Of a stretch of DNA of 64,000 nt, positions 51,520 to 63,083 are shown in pieces (the stretch's first letter is position 1; the number at the start of each line of letters is the position of its first letter). The translations under genes were made by a program, and so were the position numbers. The notes below the pieces were generated by a model. The model was not told the origin of the DNA and made no database searches. It was given only the letters and a program-made list of their open reading frames with translations. Source of the DNA: Halisarca cf. caerulea (Eukaryota > Porifera > Demospongiae > Chondrillida > Halisarcidae); assembly GCA_963170055.1 (NCBI GenBank), contig CAUJGJ010000264.1, positions 1,927,101-1,991,100 of the forward strand, written 5' to 3'.

Positions 51520-52780
51520 AAATCAGATCAAAGTACTTCTGGGAATCTTAAGTGCCCTCAGTGTGTGGGATGATCACCCAATCTCTATCCCCCCTGGATT
51601 TTACCCCATTACCGAACCATTTAGTTACTATTATTAGAATTCTGTGTAATAACATGTTTATCACAGAGTTAGTGGGATACTGGGAATGTTCACTGGCCAC
51701 GTCAGCAGTGTTAGCAACCACCTTCCAAACTCAGTTTGGATCCTGGAAATAGAACTTGAAATCTGTGTTCCCTGCAGCGAGTACTGACAGTTAACCCTTT
51801 GATGTCAAATGACATCATTGTTACTATGGGCACCTGCGAGGTACCTTTGACAGTGCATTGTTCGATTGTTCTATTTATCAGGCTTTCAGTTCGATCGTGT
51901 ATGCATCTGCTGTGAATGATAAACTCTGCAATAAGCAGTTCAGGTGTAGTATTATGCCACAAGGACAGAAATGTTCACCTGGTTTTTGTATGATTTATGG
52001 CTTATGTATATTATGTACTTATGTATGTGATATTTGCCATAAGCTTGCAGTGTATCATGTCACTCACCAAACATGCTATGTTCTGTCACTGTTGTTGTCA
52101 CTACCACACATAGACAATGCACTTACTCCCACGGCTAGGTAGTTGTCTACTACGGGAATTTATCCTCGGCTTCTGTATTTGCTCGTGTTGGAGTGTATTG
52201 TGGATTTTATGACGCCTTGCAGCTGCTCTATCTTTCCTCTATGCATCGTGCGATCAATGTACGTTGATTGCCTGCAGGTGACTTTGGTAAATGCTCATGT
52301 ATACAATATTATTTTGACTTTAAAATGTGTACTTTTGAATTGTGATGTGTGCATCATGGTGTATGTCATCCCCTGTATATATTACAATGCGACTGCATTT
52401 TGTATACTATTAGCAAAGTTGTGCTAGACTGAGTGTCTGTGTATTTGTTTGCAGCCCTTAATGGTGGTCATCAGGGTGATATTACCTACGTATGTATTGC
52501 ATGTAGCACTAGCTATCACTCACGTGAGGTTCATGTATGCATGTGTATTAGCTAGCCTGATGGCTACACATACAGTGCATGTATGGATGTTTGCTGCCCC
52601 TGCAGTAGCCTCACTTGTGGAAACCATCCTGCATGCTTAATTTTGTTGACATGTTGACATGTTGAGTATACAATAAATGGACAACAATGCAATTAAGTTT
52701 CTACAACCATTTACATACATAGTATTACACTCAGTTTTGCTGTAATTGTTTGTTTGTCATGAGCACAATTTATGTGGTGT
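51520..52780. other. Duplicated spacer, no gene seen
   Basis: Paralogous to 36.77-37.3 kb and 45.55-46.75 kb. The open frames (for example 51858-52142) are not conserved as proteins in the copies. Confidence 0.45.
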
Positions 52781-52790
52781 AGTTGTTGGG

Positions 52791-53105
52791 CTATGGCGTC
52801 TTCCTCTTTTCACTTGCTTTCAGTCCCCTCAGGTGCTGGCAGGTCCAGTCAACTATCCAGGGGTACCCGTTAGCGCAGTCATAGCACAGCACAATGGTGC
52901 ATTGGTCACATTTAAACATGCGACATGAACCTTTGTTTATACACTTCCCATTGGTGCATTCCTGAGTGAATATTTAATGCAAGCTAAAACCGTACATTTT
53001 CTCTTGGGATAATATATTATCATATAACTTGGAACCATTTATGTATGCACAAAACATAACCATAGGTGCCGACTGAAACCACTGATTAAATGCACTTACT
53101 ACCAT
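52791..53105 (-). CDS. Single zinc-finger microprotein B (58 residues)
   Basis: Exon 1 is 53105-53100 (ATG GTA then gtaagt). Exon 2 is 52961-52791 (acceptor attcactcag, to TAG), phase 0. The protein is MVECTNGKC, GSCRMFKCDQC, IVLCYDCANGY, DWTCQHLRGL and KASEKRKTP. The ligands CTNGKC, CDQC, CYDC and CQH match gene A and the wider family. It differs from gene A at many linker positions but keeps all ligands and the SEKRK tail. The upstream exon-like segment at 53345-53420 is shared with gene A. Confidence 0.63.
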
Positions 53106-53344
53106 TTTCTTCAGAAACTTTGCTTGAGAATTTCACTTCTGTTGCTCGGGAAATTCAATTTGTACTGTACCTTGTGATTATAATAGAATACAAGAACACT
53201 GAATCCTATAGTTCTTACTTATAGTACAGTGTGCTATCCTTTGAATTCTCTATTCTTTCTGCAAAGGTACCTTATATGAATGTAACTAGATTATCCACCT
53301 ATGTATTTTCTGTAGTTTAGTTATTGCAGTACTTGATCTATGGC

Positions 53345-53420
53345 TCTTACCTTCCCACAGTGTAGGTTATCAAGATAATACAGCAGGCTGGAAGAAATTA
53401 GCGGCAGCTGTTCTCAGAGA
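53345..53420 (-). promoter_or_regulatory. Conserved 5' exon and promoter segment of finger gene B
   Basis: Minus strand: aaaatctctgag, then ttgataacctacactgtggg and AAG|GTAAGAG, as upstream of gene A. A TAATAAAA box lies about 60 bases further upstream, near 53450, in both copies. Confidence 0.45.
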
Positions 53421-54073
53421 TTTTGTACCTAGTAACTTAAGCAAGCAATTTTATTACTTTACACGCATAGACCTTCAGAGAATACCCCTCCCACCAGTGC
53501 GTGGAATTTCCCAGCTGCCCTTCTCCTCCCTTTGTGGTTTTCTGACTAATCCCAAGGTGCTAGCTGAATCAGTTGCCTACTACAGTAACTATACATTATG
53601 CATAATAATGAGGTCATTGTTAGCCTGGTACTGTGATACCAAGAATCTCTCACACGTCAGCAGAGTTAGCGTGAAGTTGGTCCAGGCTTCCAATTTGTGG
53701 CATTTGGATTTGCAAATTGCTACTTAGCCCTTCTGCAATGTATGGCATCACTATGAGTAATAGCGTATGTACGTCTGTAGCGTAGAATATTCTATAGTAC
53801 ATTGTAAGAGTAGAAACTCTCATATCTGGGCAGCTGGGGCCAAGGGGTGCCTGGAGCTCTGAAACTGCTCATAGGAATGAATGATGTGATAGCTAACTTG
53901 ACGGAGACTTTCCACCTCTTATGTTGTCTCGTTTTCTGTAATCTTCAATTTTGTTTCACTATCTCGAGTGGATACTTTCTACCAGTCTTTGTACCTGATT
54001 TTCCACATGCACTAATATCACACTGCAGCTAGATTCTTAGTGTGTAATGTATATTAGCACCGATTTTCAAAAT

Positions 54074-54230
54074 ATAGTGAAACCTTTCTTTCAGGACACT
54101 TGAAAATCTGGACACCTGTATAAAGTGGACTTTAGGTTTTGTTGGGTCCCACATTCTGGTACACATGGAAAAGCAGGTCACTTGGGGTTCTCCAATGTGG
54201 ACATTATACAGGTTCCACTGTACATTGCAT
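54074..54230. mobile_element. pogo-like MITE (cagtgaaacc / cagtggaacc family)
   Basis: It starts agtgaaacctttctttcagg and ends tacaggttccactg, with the internal text gaaaatctggacacctgtat also found in the arms of the 6777-8468 element and near 48090. Confidence 0.65.
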
Positions 54231-54693
54231 GACAATACTGCCTGCTTGATTGAGGTTCTCATAACTATCGGGTCACAATGGGATGTTCTACTGTACATCA
54301 ATAATGGTTGATTCAGTAATTGTTATACACAGGTGATTTGTGCTGGTTTGTGCTGTTAATATCAGCCATATAATCAATAATATCCACTTCCATTCATTCA
54401 TTATCCCCAGGGATGGAGCTGTAGTATATCAACATGCATCTCTTCGTGTCTTATCTCAGGTACTTATCACCATGTACGTATACATTAGCATGTTGGGTGA
54501 GTGAATCGGTTGCTTGTCATTTGATTATTTCAGTCAACAATCAACTTTCCTCCATAGTGCAATGCTACTATTAGTGGACATGTAGACATGTGTACTCAAG
54601 GTATACTGTGCAGTGTATGTGCTTGGCTCCACTGGAGGTTCCAATGTGAATGTTTGGCATAATTCCGATGGCAGTATGAAAGCTAAACACTTC

Positions 54694-55152
54694 TCATTTC
54701 TTTCTCCTCTCCGATTCCTTAATGTCATCTCCGTGTATGCACAGCTTGGTGTACTTTGTACAGCAGGTGAAGCACAGTACAACTGCACATTCTTTGCATT
54801 TAAACATTCGAAGATAGCCACTTTTGCCACACTTGTCACAAGACTGAAAGGGGGAAGAGGTGCAAAAGTTTCTAAGTAGCAGATGATGGCAGGCTTGTAG
54901 ATTGGATGTTGTTGCCTAGATCGCATGCACAGCGTATCAATCTTACCAAGTCAATCTTCATATTTTGTTTATGTTCTATGCATGTGAACCGATATTCTTT
55001 ATAGCATCCGTAGCAAATTGTCTTCTCGCATTCCCCAGATTTGCACAGAAGAGAAAGAGTGCCATCAAGTTCCTTACACTCAGTGCACTAGTGTATGGAT
55101 CGAAAAGTACGGAATACAGGTACAAGCAACATTTAATTTTGCTTGTCATAAT

Positions 55153-55219
<67 letters not shown>

Positions 55220-55286
55220 TTGTGTGTGGTGAGTGTGCTTTTGTGTGTGTGTGTGTGTGTGTGCATGTGCGTGTCTGTGTGTGTGT

Positions 55287-55355
<69 letters not shown>

Positions 55356-55862
55356 CATGCGTGTGTGTGCGGGCTCACTTGTGCGTGTGTGTGTGTGTGT
55401 GCGTGTGTTTGTGTGTGTGTGTGTGTGCGTGTGTGTGTGTGTGCGTGCATGCGTGCATGCGTTTATGCATGTGTATGCTAACCCATAAGAAGGAAACTCA
55501 ACGGATTGAGAAGCAGTTGCTTTTCTATTTTATGCAAAGTACATTCCCACTCATCATTCTTATAGCATTCCTTGCAAATTGTGTCGGTGCACTTGCAATG
55601 CTCAGTTATGCAAACAAGGCCTTCTCTTTTTTTGCACTTAACACACTGGAATCAACAGATTCTAGTGTGTTAAGTAAACACACTGTAGTGGCTTGCATGT
55701 GTTGCTTGTTTGTAATAGTACTGTAGCAATCTACATAGTATGTTTTGTGTCAGTAATCACTATCGTGTACTGTTTGCGCCATATATTAGTGTGCATTGAA
55801 CATTTTACACTGCGTGAACTTGAAGCACTTACTGGATTCTTTAACTTCTTCTTTGAAGGCAT
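54694..55862 (-). CDS. Multi-exon zinc-finger gene C with two alternative-looking ends
   Basis: Four exon candidates are visible. E1 is 55862-55833 (MPSKKKLKNP, donor gtaagt). E2 is 55645-55478 (CVKC, CITEHCKC, CKECY, CTLH, then LSFLLMG and a stop). E3 is 55087-54947 (CTEC, LLCKSGEC, ICYGCY, CIEH, then MKIDL and donor gtaag). E4 is 54843-54694 (CDKC, MFKCKEC, LCFTCC, CIHG, then KESERRKK and a stop). E1, E3 and E4 are phase 0 and join as M..-finger-finger-end. E2 is an open finger exon but has no phase-0 donor before its stop, so it would give a separate 65-residue product: an alternative terminal exon, or a fused neighbour. Each finger follows the family pattern CX2C, CX2-4C, CX2C, CX2H. The E2-E3 gap holds a (TG)n tract. 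Confidence 0.6.
55153..55450. repeat. (TG)n microsatellite, interrupted
   Basis: About 300 bases of TG with variants, between finger exons E2 and E3. All His-Thr or Cys-Val open frames over it are artefacts. Confidence 0.97.
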
Positions 55863-55899
55863 AGCTGTATGGTTATTCTGAAATTGTGGGTTGTTAAAA

Positions 55900-56660
55900 T
55901 TATGATTAGTGCTGGCTACAATTGTTTTCTCTGTCTAGGACATGAAAAGTTGTTTCTCACCTGCTACTGTGGCTTCTGAACTCCCTTGTATCGATTCTCC
56001 TACCCTGAAGGTGGGATACTTACTGCAATATCCCGCTATTACTGTGGTGATGTCACATGATGTGCAAAATAGTCACCGTGACCAGCTGCTTTATGCAGCA
56101 AATACTGGTGTGACCACTTCCTGTGTCTATGCAATGTAGTGTAGATAGTCTCTATACTCTTATAATAGAGCTATTTTAAAATTCCTATTACTCAGTGTGT
56201 CATGGGTATTTTACTGACTATAATTCCTCAAATTTCAAGTGATGTATGGATTTGTGATGTGGTGTGTGTATACTCAAGTATGGTGTAGCATTCACTTCGC
56301 ACAAGATGGATTCACAATATGACGCATTGCCTTGGGTTACATATGCACCACGCGTTGTGTTTATTTGTGAACATTGCGCGTCATGCAAACATCTTGACGT
56401 GTTCACGCAATGCACCACAATGGAACAGTTGAAAGTTTTTGAACTGTGACGTGTTGACGTACAAAAGAAAAGTCTTGTAGAGGTTCGGATTAGCCATTTG
56501 TTTGATCAGAACTTTTCAAAAAGGCTACAAATACGTCTGAAAACTCTCATACAAAGGTGGGGAAGCCTGTAGAAATCATTGCCTTCGAACTGTCAATGAA
56601 AACTTCTTCTAGTACAACTGAATTAGGAGCTACTTCTTTGCCAACAGAATGGAACAATGA
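55900..56660. other. No gene seen
   Basis: I found no exon supported by splice signals and family motifs here. Confidence 0.4.
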
Positions 56661-56670
56661 ATTATTGAAG

Positions 56671-56852
56671 TACATTCGAACCTCACTATAATGAACCCTG
56701 GATACAATGAACTCCCTGATATAACAAACATAGATCTTAGAATGTATACCTATTTACTCTATGTAAATGAACCCTGATATAGCGAGCACCCCGATATAGT
56801 GAACCTTTTCAGTGGTCACGAGGGAGTACGTTATAGTGAGGTTTGACTGTAC
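56671..56852. mobile_element. pogo/Tigger-like MITE (aacctcactataatg ends)
   Basis: The left end cgaacctcactataatgaac and the right end cgttatagtgaggtttgac are inverted repeats, with further gatatagYgaac blocks inside. Flanking TA is present on both sides. It has no coding capacity. Confidence 0.75.
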
Positions 56853-57679
56853 TTATTAGGAGCTATATGTTTGATGGCACAATCTAGAGAAATCTTGAAC
56901 CACGAATGGTACTATGCATGCCAACTGTGAACACTGGTACGCACATATTAACGTATGCGCAAAATGATGGGACGTGTGAACTTTAGCTAATTCATCATAT
57001 TGTAAATCCGCCTTGCTGCAAACTCCTGCGTGATTGTTCCTTTGTTTTGCAATTCAGAGCTAGGCAGTGTACGTGAACAAGGTACAGTTAGCAGCAACCC
57101 ACACTTCTTGTAGGGCAGTCTGTTACAATATAGTTCTGTCTATTCTTTATTATAATAAGGAAAACTCTGTACTTCTATTTCCTAAAACTATGTAATTCTT
57201 TGCAAGTGAATCTTTTGTACTTCCAGTAGGGTGTGTTGACAGTATGTAGGACATAAGTTCCTTTTTGTGTCCCGATGTATATTCAATAGGTATAAGCATT
57301 CTTGGTTACACAGTATGGAACATGTCTTTTGTAACTGTGGGGTCCTCTCCTACTCTCCTAATGTTACATGATTTATATTTGAATTGAGTCTTACAGTTAC
57401 TGCAGAATTCCACAAGCCCTGCTTATCTTTTTGTTATAGTGAGCTGTTAATACTGGTTTGAGTGCATTCATTGTTATCATTGGCGAGTGATATTTATAGT
57501 TGAGATGCATCACAATCTAGTATAGACATAATTGTGTTTATCTTGTCAGAATTGTTTTGTGCACTGTCAATTGTAGGAAACTACCATGCTGAGTACTATC
57601 ATATTGCATGTGACTTGGAACAAAGTAACAGGAATGTTTGTGTGCTGGGTGTATGAGGTATGGAGTTCTTGACTATGGT

Positions 57680-58000
57680 TCACGGTGTCTTTGATTTTTC
57701 ACTCTCTTTCATGTATTCGTGGTGTGTCCCACAGCGCCAACTATACTTATTGGCACAATAGTAGCAGAAGACATACTCACATTGGTTACATTCAAACAAC
57801 CGCCATGAGCCATTACTTTGGCAGTTGTCATGTGTGTTCTGGCATTTCTAAGTAAGTACATAAACACAGAAAATATCATTATTATATTACCTCATATTTC
57901 TATGATATAGAGCATAGCTAGAATTGTTACTTGTGTCTAGGTATCAAACTTTGTGATGTTGCACTGTGTGCTTGTGTGTTGTTGATATTCTTACTGGCAT
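57680..58000 (-). CDS. Single zinc-finger microprotein D (57 residues)
   Basis: Exon 1 is 58000-57995 (ATG CCA then gtaaga). Exon 2 is 57847-57680 (acceptor tacttag, to TGA), phase 0. The protein is MPKCQNTHDNC, GSWRLFECNQC, YVFCYYCANKY, WRCGTHHEYM and KESEKSKTP. Ligands: C..C, CNQC, CYYC, C..HH. Its closest relative is gene F at 61.5 kb (GSWRLFECGC, LCYYCANNY, KESEKSKWP), in the duplicated block. A probable untranslated first exon with donor CAG|GTGAGG ends at 58148 and is conserved upstream of gene F at 61985. Confidence 0.62.
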
Positions 58001-58147
58001 TTTGCTGATGTACTCTTCTTCAGAGATTTACTTTTCACTTTTTCTGTATTGACCTATGATATTTGATCAAATGATCAAGTATTGATCTTTAGTAGTTTTT
58101 TTGTTCTTACACTGTTTCTAATCTGTCTTTTATCTTTAAAACCTCAC

Positions 58148-58290
58148 CTGATGATTTCGTATGACACGTCTTTGAAGGCCTGGTCTAATTCTCCCTGTAC
58201 GTTGCCACTTTTCGGAAATCCTACGGTGGAATCCCCTTTAGCCGAGTGACGTATGTGGTTTTTCTCTAACCTTTTGAGTGTCATGTGACC
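58148..58290 (-). promoter_or_regulatory. Conserved 5' exon of finger gene D
   Basis: About 140 bases (including gggattccaccgtagg and cacatacgtcactcggctaa) are shared with 61985-62110 and end at CAG|GTGAGG in both. Gene F's copy has an ATG after ctcggctaa that is AGG here, so a coding role is doubtful. Confidence 0.45.
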
Positions 58291-58386
58291 ATAATTATGA
58301 ATATGATTGATTCTTGTTATATTATGTTTGGTTTGTAGCTTGCGGTGTGTATGCACTTGTGCTCCAGCATCTTCCTAGTTGGTATC

Positions 58387-58390
<4 letters not shown>

Positions 58391-58479
<89 letters not shown>

Positions 58480-58507
58480 TTGTGTGTGTGTGTGTGTGTG
58501 TGTGTGT
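58391..58507. repeat. (TG)n microsatellite upstream of gene D
   Basis: About 117 bases of TG with tttg variants. The counterpart upstream of gene F is at 62213-62258. Confidence 0.96.
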
Positions 58508-58748
58508 ATTATAGACACCAACAGAAATTAAGTGTAGAATTTATGGCTGATGATGTGCGTACATTCTCAGGTTTAATTTGAACTGATTCAATCTCCAGTA
58601 GTATTCATAGCAAACTATACATACGTATATCTGTACTGTTCGCATGTGTCTCCACCTCATGTTTGTCTTGAGACAGACTTAGCCTTTGCAATACTTCCTG
58701 TGAATAACACTGTCTTAGGATTCTATAGAGGAATATGTATGTCTAGTA

Positions 58749-59082
58749 TGCAGCCCCACACTGTACCCCTCAGTATACAACCCCACACTGTGCCCCTCAG
58801 TATACAACCCCACACTGTGCCCCTCAGTATACAACCCCACACTGTACCCCTCAGTATGCAACCCCACACTGTACCCCTCAGTATGCAACCCCACACTGTA
58901 CCCCTCAGCATACAGCCCCACACTGTACCCCTCAGTATGCAGCCCCACACTGTACCCCTCAGTACGCAACCCCACACTGTACCCCTCAGTATACAACCCC
59001 ACACTGTACCCCTCAGTATACAACCCCACACTGTGCCCCTCAGTATACAACCCCACACTGTACCCCTCGGTATGCAACCCCA
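58749..59082. repeat. 27-bp minisatellite, about 12 copies
   Basis: The unit is (cag/caa)ccccacactgt(a/g)cccct then cagtata/cagtatg. Because 27 is a multiple of three, it is open on both strands (QPHTVPLSI or SVGLYTEGY), which explains the long frames at 58646-59155 (+) and 58715-59083 (-). Only 2-3 units occur in the paralogous position at about 62490-62565, so it behaves as an expanded non-coding minisatellite. A coding role cannot be excluded. Confidence 0.9.
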
Positions 59083-59617
59083 CTCTGTATTCCTAGGTGC
59101 TCATCCACGATGCTCACACTTCTCTCTTTGCTTCATTCCAGCATGTGCTTTGTAAAAAATGTACTGTAGTTATCAAGAACAGTACATATTGCTGGTTACA
59201 TACAAAGTTACGTATGCCATGAAGTATCATTTCGGCAACTGTTATAACTGTACATGCATTTGCTACATGTGTGTACGTGGGTTTGCCACATTTCTAGTCT
59301 ATGAGGCGCCTTCATCTTTGTTATGTCACATGCTAGTGGTTAAACCTTTGGCAAGAGGGTTTGAAGGGGAGGGGAAAGTAGCCGTAAGCAAGGGGAGGGG
59401 CAGTGTACTGCTATACTTTGCTTGTGCACAACACACCATTGTGTGTGCGCTTTGCGTATATGCTATTGGATGGACTTGTATTCAAGCCAATAATTAGCAA
59501 TAACAGCCAATTACATACATTGAAGAGAATACCTTGAATTAGTAATTGTAGAGTTTAAGATTAAACATCCTGTTCTCTTCTCTCTGTGTAGAAAAAAACG
59601 TTCACCTTAGCTTGGGT

Positions 59618-60697
59618 CTAAGGCGTCTTTCTCTTCTCATTTTCTATCAGGTTTTTGGAGTGAAGATTGCAGTACCAATCCGGTAGAATGCAAGCATTAG
59701 TATATGCATTGGCACATATGTAACACAGTGGCATTTTACATATCTTGCATTGAAATTCACACCACGAGCCAACCTTGGAGCAATTGTGACAATTCTGTGT
59801 AGATATGGCAAATAGGCACTAGAATGGCATACTGTAGAATGATAGCATCGAAATCTTGTAATTCACATATAGTACACATAGGAACCATGGGGGCTAGAGG
59901 GGCTATAGCCCCCCCCCCCCCCCCCCCCTGATATTTATCATTCTATTCCATGTTTGCCTGATCATGCATTATTCACGTTATTATACTACACGTGGATTAC
60001 ACATGGAATTGAATGACCCCCCCCCCCCCCCCCCCCCCCAAAGTACAAATCATTCCTACGCCTATGGTACAGTAGGATTTAGTTTCCTGCTATGCACCTG
60101 AGGGTGTTCGTTGTGTGATGCAATGTATTCAGTATTCTAATATACTACATAATATGTGCAATGAATTTGTTCATGTTTCAACACAGCCCAATGTATGCAA
60201 TTAGGAAGTAACATTTAACTTCATGCTGTATGTCATGTGTACACATTTAGAGTAATGGACGTGTAGATGCAATGCTGTATAGAGTTCACTAACAGTGGGT
60301 GGTGATACTGACATCTTATTGATCCTCGCTCACTTACTGGATTGTGAAACAATTTGTCTTGCTATAATATCAACATACTCACCTATAGTTTTGAAACATG
60401 ACACACAAAAGTCCGTCTTTACACAGACACAGCCTTTAGTGTACTCAAACCATTCACTTTTACTGTGGTCTGTGTACTAGTCTGCCTGCGAATAATTGCA
60501 TATTGTTTAGGTTTGTGCAGGAGTTTCACCTATAGAGACTCTATCATAGTGTTCCAACTGAGCACAGATAGCTCCGCTCCCTGCTATGATTCTAGGTTAC
60601 CTTGTCGCATGTTTGTACGTGTATTTAGTGTACACTTTAACTCTATATATTATGTATGTATGCTTACCGGATTTTCTTCTTCTTTCTTAGGAGGCAT
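59618..60697 (-). CDS. Zinc-finger gene E, MPPKKE type
   Basis: E1 is 60697-60668 (MPPKKEEENP, donor gtaagc). E2 is 60476-60383 (acceptor gactag; SEWFEYTKGCVC, DFCVSCFKT; donor gtgagt, phase 1). E3 is 59794-59618 (acceptor tctacacag; CHNC, EFQCKIC, LCYICANAY, WYCNLH, ENEKRKTP, to TAG). E1 to E2 is in phase. E2 ends phase 1 while E3 starts phase 0, so a further exon is missing or E3 belongs to another transcript. The same mismatch occurs in gene G, which makes a real unseen exon likely. E2 and E3 carry family ligands, E3 a complete CX2C, CX2C, CX2C, CX2H finger. Confidence 0.58.
59911..60039. repeat. Two poly-C runs in a small element
   Basis: Runs of ~22 C at about 59911 and 60018, with ggggctatagcccc and cctacgcctatgg at the sides. 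Absent from the paralogous intron in gene G, so it is a recent insertion. Confidence 0.6.
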
Positions 60698-60699
60698 TG

Positions 60700-61500
60700 T
60701 TATCTGAAATTGCTCAAATTAGAAATATCCACCTTCTGGTTGATACTTGCTGTCACTAGCTTTCAGTGTGGAACAAGGTAGACTAGTGTTCGTACCTACT
60801 GGGAAGCTACTTTTGTGCGTTGTCCTGCTAAGAATCTGTGGTGCTTTCACCGAAATTCCGTAAGTATGGTGATGATGTCACATGATGTATGTCACAGTCG
60901 CCACAACCAGCTGCTGTAGTATCTATAGTTGCCATTACTTCCTTTATTAGTAATATATACTGTACTATTGGTAACTGGTAGTCTAGGATCTGATAGTAGT
61001 ATGTCAAAACTTGTTTAATCTGCAGGATGTCATAGCTATGTGCGCCACCTTCAAGAAGTGTATTGTTTCTTTGTATGTTGTGTACCATGTGTGTAGTGTG
61101 GTTCTTGGTTATTACGACTCGTGTGAAGATTGGGTGTTCTCTGGCTGCAGAAGTGCCTGCATGTGTGCTTTATCCAGCTATGAATGTGCAAGCTATGGGA
61201 TTACTTACATTTCATTGTGTTTTAGGAGTATTTTTAGTGATATAGAAAGGATTTTGACTGCTACATAGAACGGTAGTTGTCTCGTCTTCTGTATGGGGGC
61301 CAACCACTAGATCAATTTTGTGAGGGCAGCAATGTCCTGCCATTGGTGCATTGACAGTTGGCACAAAGTGTACATGCACTCATAGACCATGTGAGAATGC
61401 CATATGGTGAACCATATCTTCTCTGTTAAGTGACAACTGCAGATGATATGTAATTGTGTGTGGTATGAATAAAATGATAATATGTACGTTGATGTTATAC
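60700..61500. other. Spacer, no gene seen
   Basis: I find no exon with splice and family support between genes E and F. Confidence 0.4.
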
Positions 61501-61515
61501 TACTTGCGATATTGT

Positions 61516-61838
61516 TCATGGCCACTTTGATTTTTCACTTTCTTTCAAAGTACAGTCATTGTGTATTGGACAGTACCAAGTATAGTTATTGGCACAATAG
61601 TAGCACAGTACATACTGACATCCACATTCAAACAACCGCCATGAGCCGTCCGTTGCGGTTTGGTGCTTTCCGCTCTCACATGTCTATACATATGTACACA
61701 AGGGCATAAGGTATCATAATGATTGTTTCATATTTCTATGATGTAAAGTATTAGCTAAAATTGTATGCTTGTGTCTAGGCATAAACCATTACAGTATTGT
61801 GCTGTATGTTTGTGTGTTGTAGGTATTCTTACTGGCAT
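61516..61838 (-). CDS. Single zinc-finger microprotein F (57 residues)
   Basis: Exon 1 is 61838-61833 (ATG CCA then gtaaga). Exon 2 is 61683-61516 (acceptor atgtatag, to TGA), phase 0. The protein is MPTCESGKHQ, GSWRLFECGCQY, VLCYYCANNY, WYCPIHNDC and KESEKSKWP. Relative to gene D, the first-knuckle second Cys (DNC) is replaced (TAT), and the CNQC knuckle is CGC, so zinc ligation may be altered or use His of GKH. The 5' exon segment at 61985-62110 and a (TG)n tract at 62213-62258 lie upstream, as for gene D. Confidence 0.58.
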
Positions 61839-61984
61839 TTTGCTGGTTCACTCTTCTTCAGAATTTACTTTTCACTTTTTCTGTGTTGCAGTATGAAATT
61901 TGATCAAAAATGCTCAATTTTAGGTCTCTGATAGTTTTTAGTAGTTACTATCTCTCTAATCTGTCTTTATTTTCAGAGCCTCAC

Positions 61985-62110
61985 CTGTTTTTTTATGATG
62001 TGTCTTTGAAACCCTGGTCTACTTCTCCCTGTACGTTGCCACTTTTTGGATATCCTACGGTGGAATCCCATTTAGCCGAGTGACGTATGTGGATTTTTCT
62101 TTAACCCTTT
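61985..62110 (-). promoter_or_regulatory. Conserved 5' exon of finger gene F
   Basis: Shares about 125 bases with 58148-58290 and ends at the same CAG|GTGAGG donor. Confidence 0.45.
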
Positions 62111-62209
62111 GAGTATCATGTGGCCACAATTGTGAATACCATTAATTCCCGCTGGTTTGTAGCTTTTATATATATTCACTTGTGCTCCAGTTTCTTTCTA
62201 GCACGTATC

Positions 62210-62212
<3 letters not shown>

Positions 62213-62258
<46 letters not shown>
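62213..62258. repeat. (TG)n microsatellite upstream of gene F
   Basis: About 46 bases of TG at the position corresponding to 58391-58507. Confidence 0.95.
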
Positions 62259-62261
<3 letters not shown>

Positions 62262-62489
62262 AGACACCAATGGAAGTTAACTATATCAGTTGTGGCCAGA
62301 AATGTATGAACATTCTCATTGACAAGTTTAATTGGAACTGATTTTTTTTCCAGCAGTCTCCATAGCAGTACTGTTTGTATGTATCCACACCTTGTTTTTT
62401 GGGGGGGCAGAACCACTTGGTCTTTACTATACCTCCTATAAAGAATGTTGTGTAATTGTTGTATGGAGGGATGCACATGGCTATAATAC

Positions 62490-62565
62490 TCAGTACACAG
62501 CCCCACACTGTACCCCTCAGTTTACAGCCCCACACTGTACCCTCAGTACACAGCCCCACACTATA
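62490..62565. repeat. Short array of the 27-bp minisatellite (2-3 units)
   Basis: Units of agccccacactgtacccctc, one shortened by a base, match the expanded array at 58749-59082. Confidence 0.8.
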
Positions 62566-63083
62566 GTCCTCTTTTTGTTCATTACGTGCTTGTCTGTGAT
62601 GCTCACACTTCACTTTTCTTCATTTCGGCAATGTTGCTTTATAAGAATTGTTGTTTAGTTATTTACACAAGTACATATTGCCAGCTGCATGCAAGTTTTA
62701 TTCATGAAGTATCATTTTGCCAGCTGTTTAAAGTATACATGCATATCTACATGTGTGTACAAAGGTTTGCCACAAGTCTTGTCTATGAGGCACCCTGGCC
62801 TTCGTTGCATCACATGCTAGTGTTTGAATTCTTGGCAACAAGGTTCAAGGTGGAGGGGGAACATAGCTGTAAGACACAGGAGAGGCAACTTGCAACAATA
62901 CTTGGCTTGCGCATGACATGCCATTGTGTGTATGCTCTGATGTAATAACAGCATACAAATACTGCCTCATTTAGTGACATTGAAGGGAGTACATTGAATT
63001 GGTAATTATTGAGTTTAGAATTAAACATCCTGGCCTCTGTTTTATTGGTTGGTGTGAAAAAGCACGTTCACTTCAGCTTTGGT

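Noticed and set aside
58646..59155. 169-codon plus-strand protein of QPHTVPLSI repeats
   Set aside because: The frame is open only because the minisatellite unit is 27 bp; both strands are open, and the paralogous locus has just 2-3 units.
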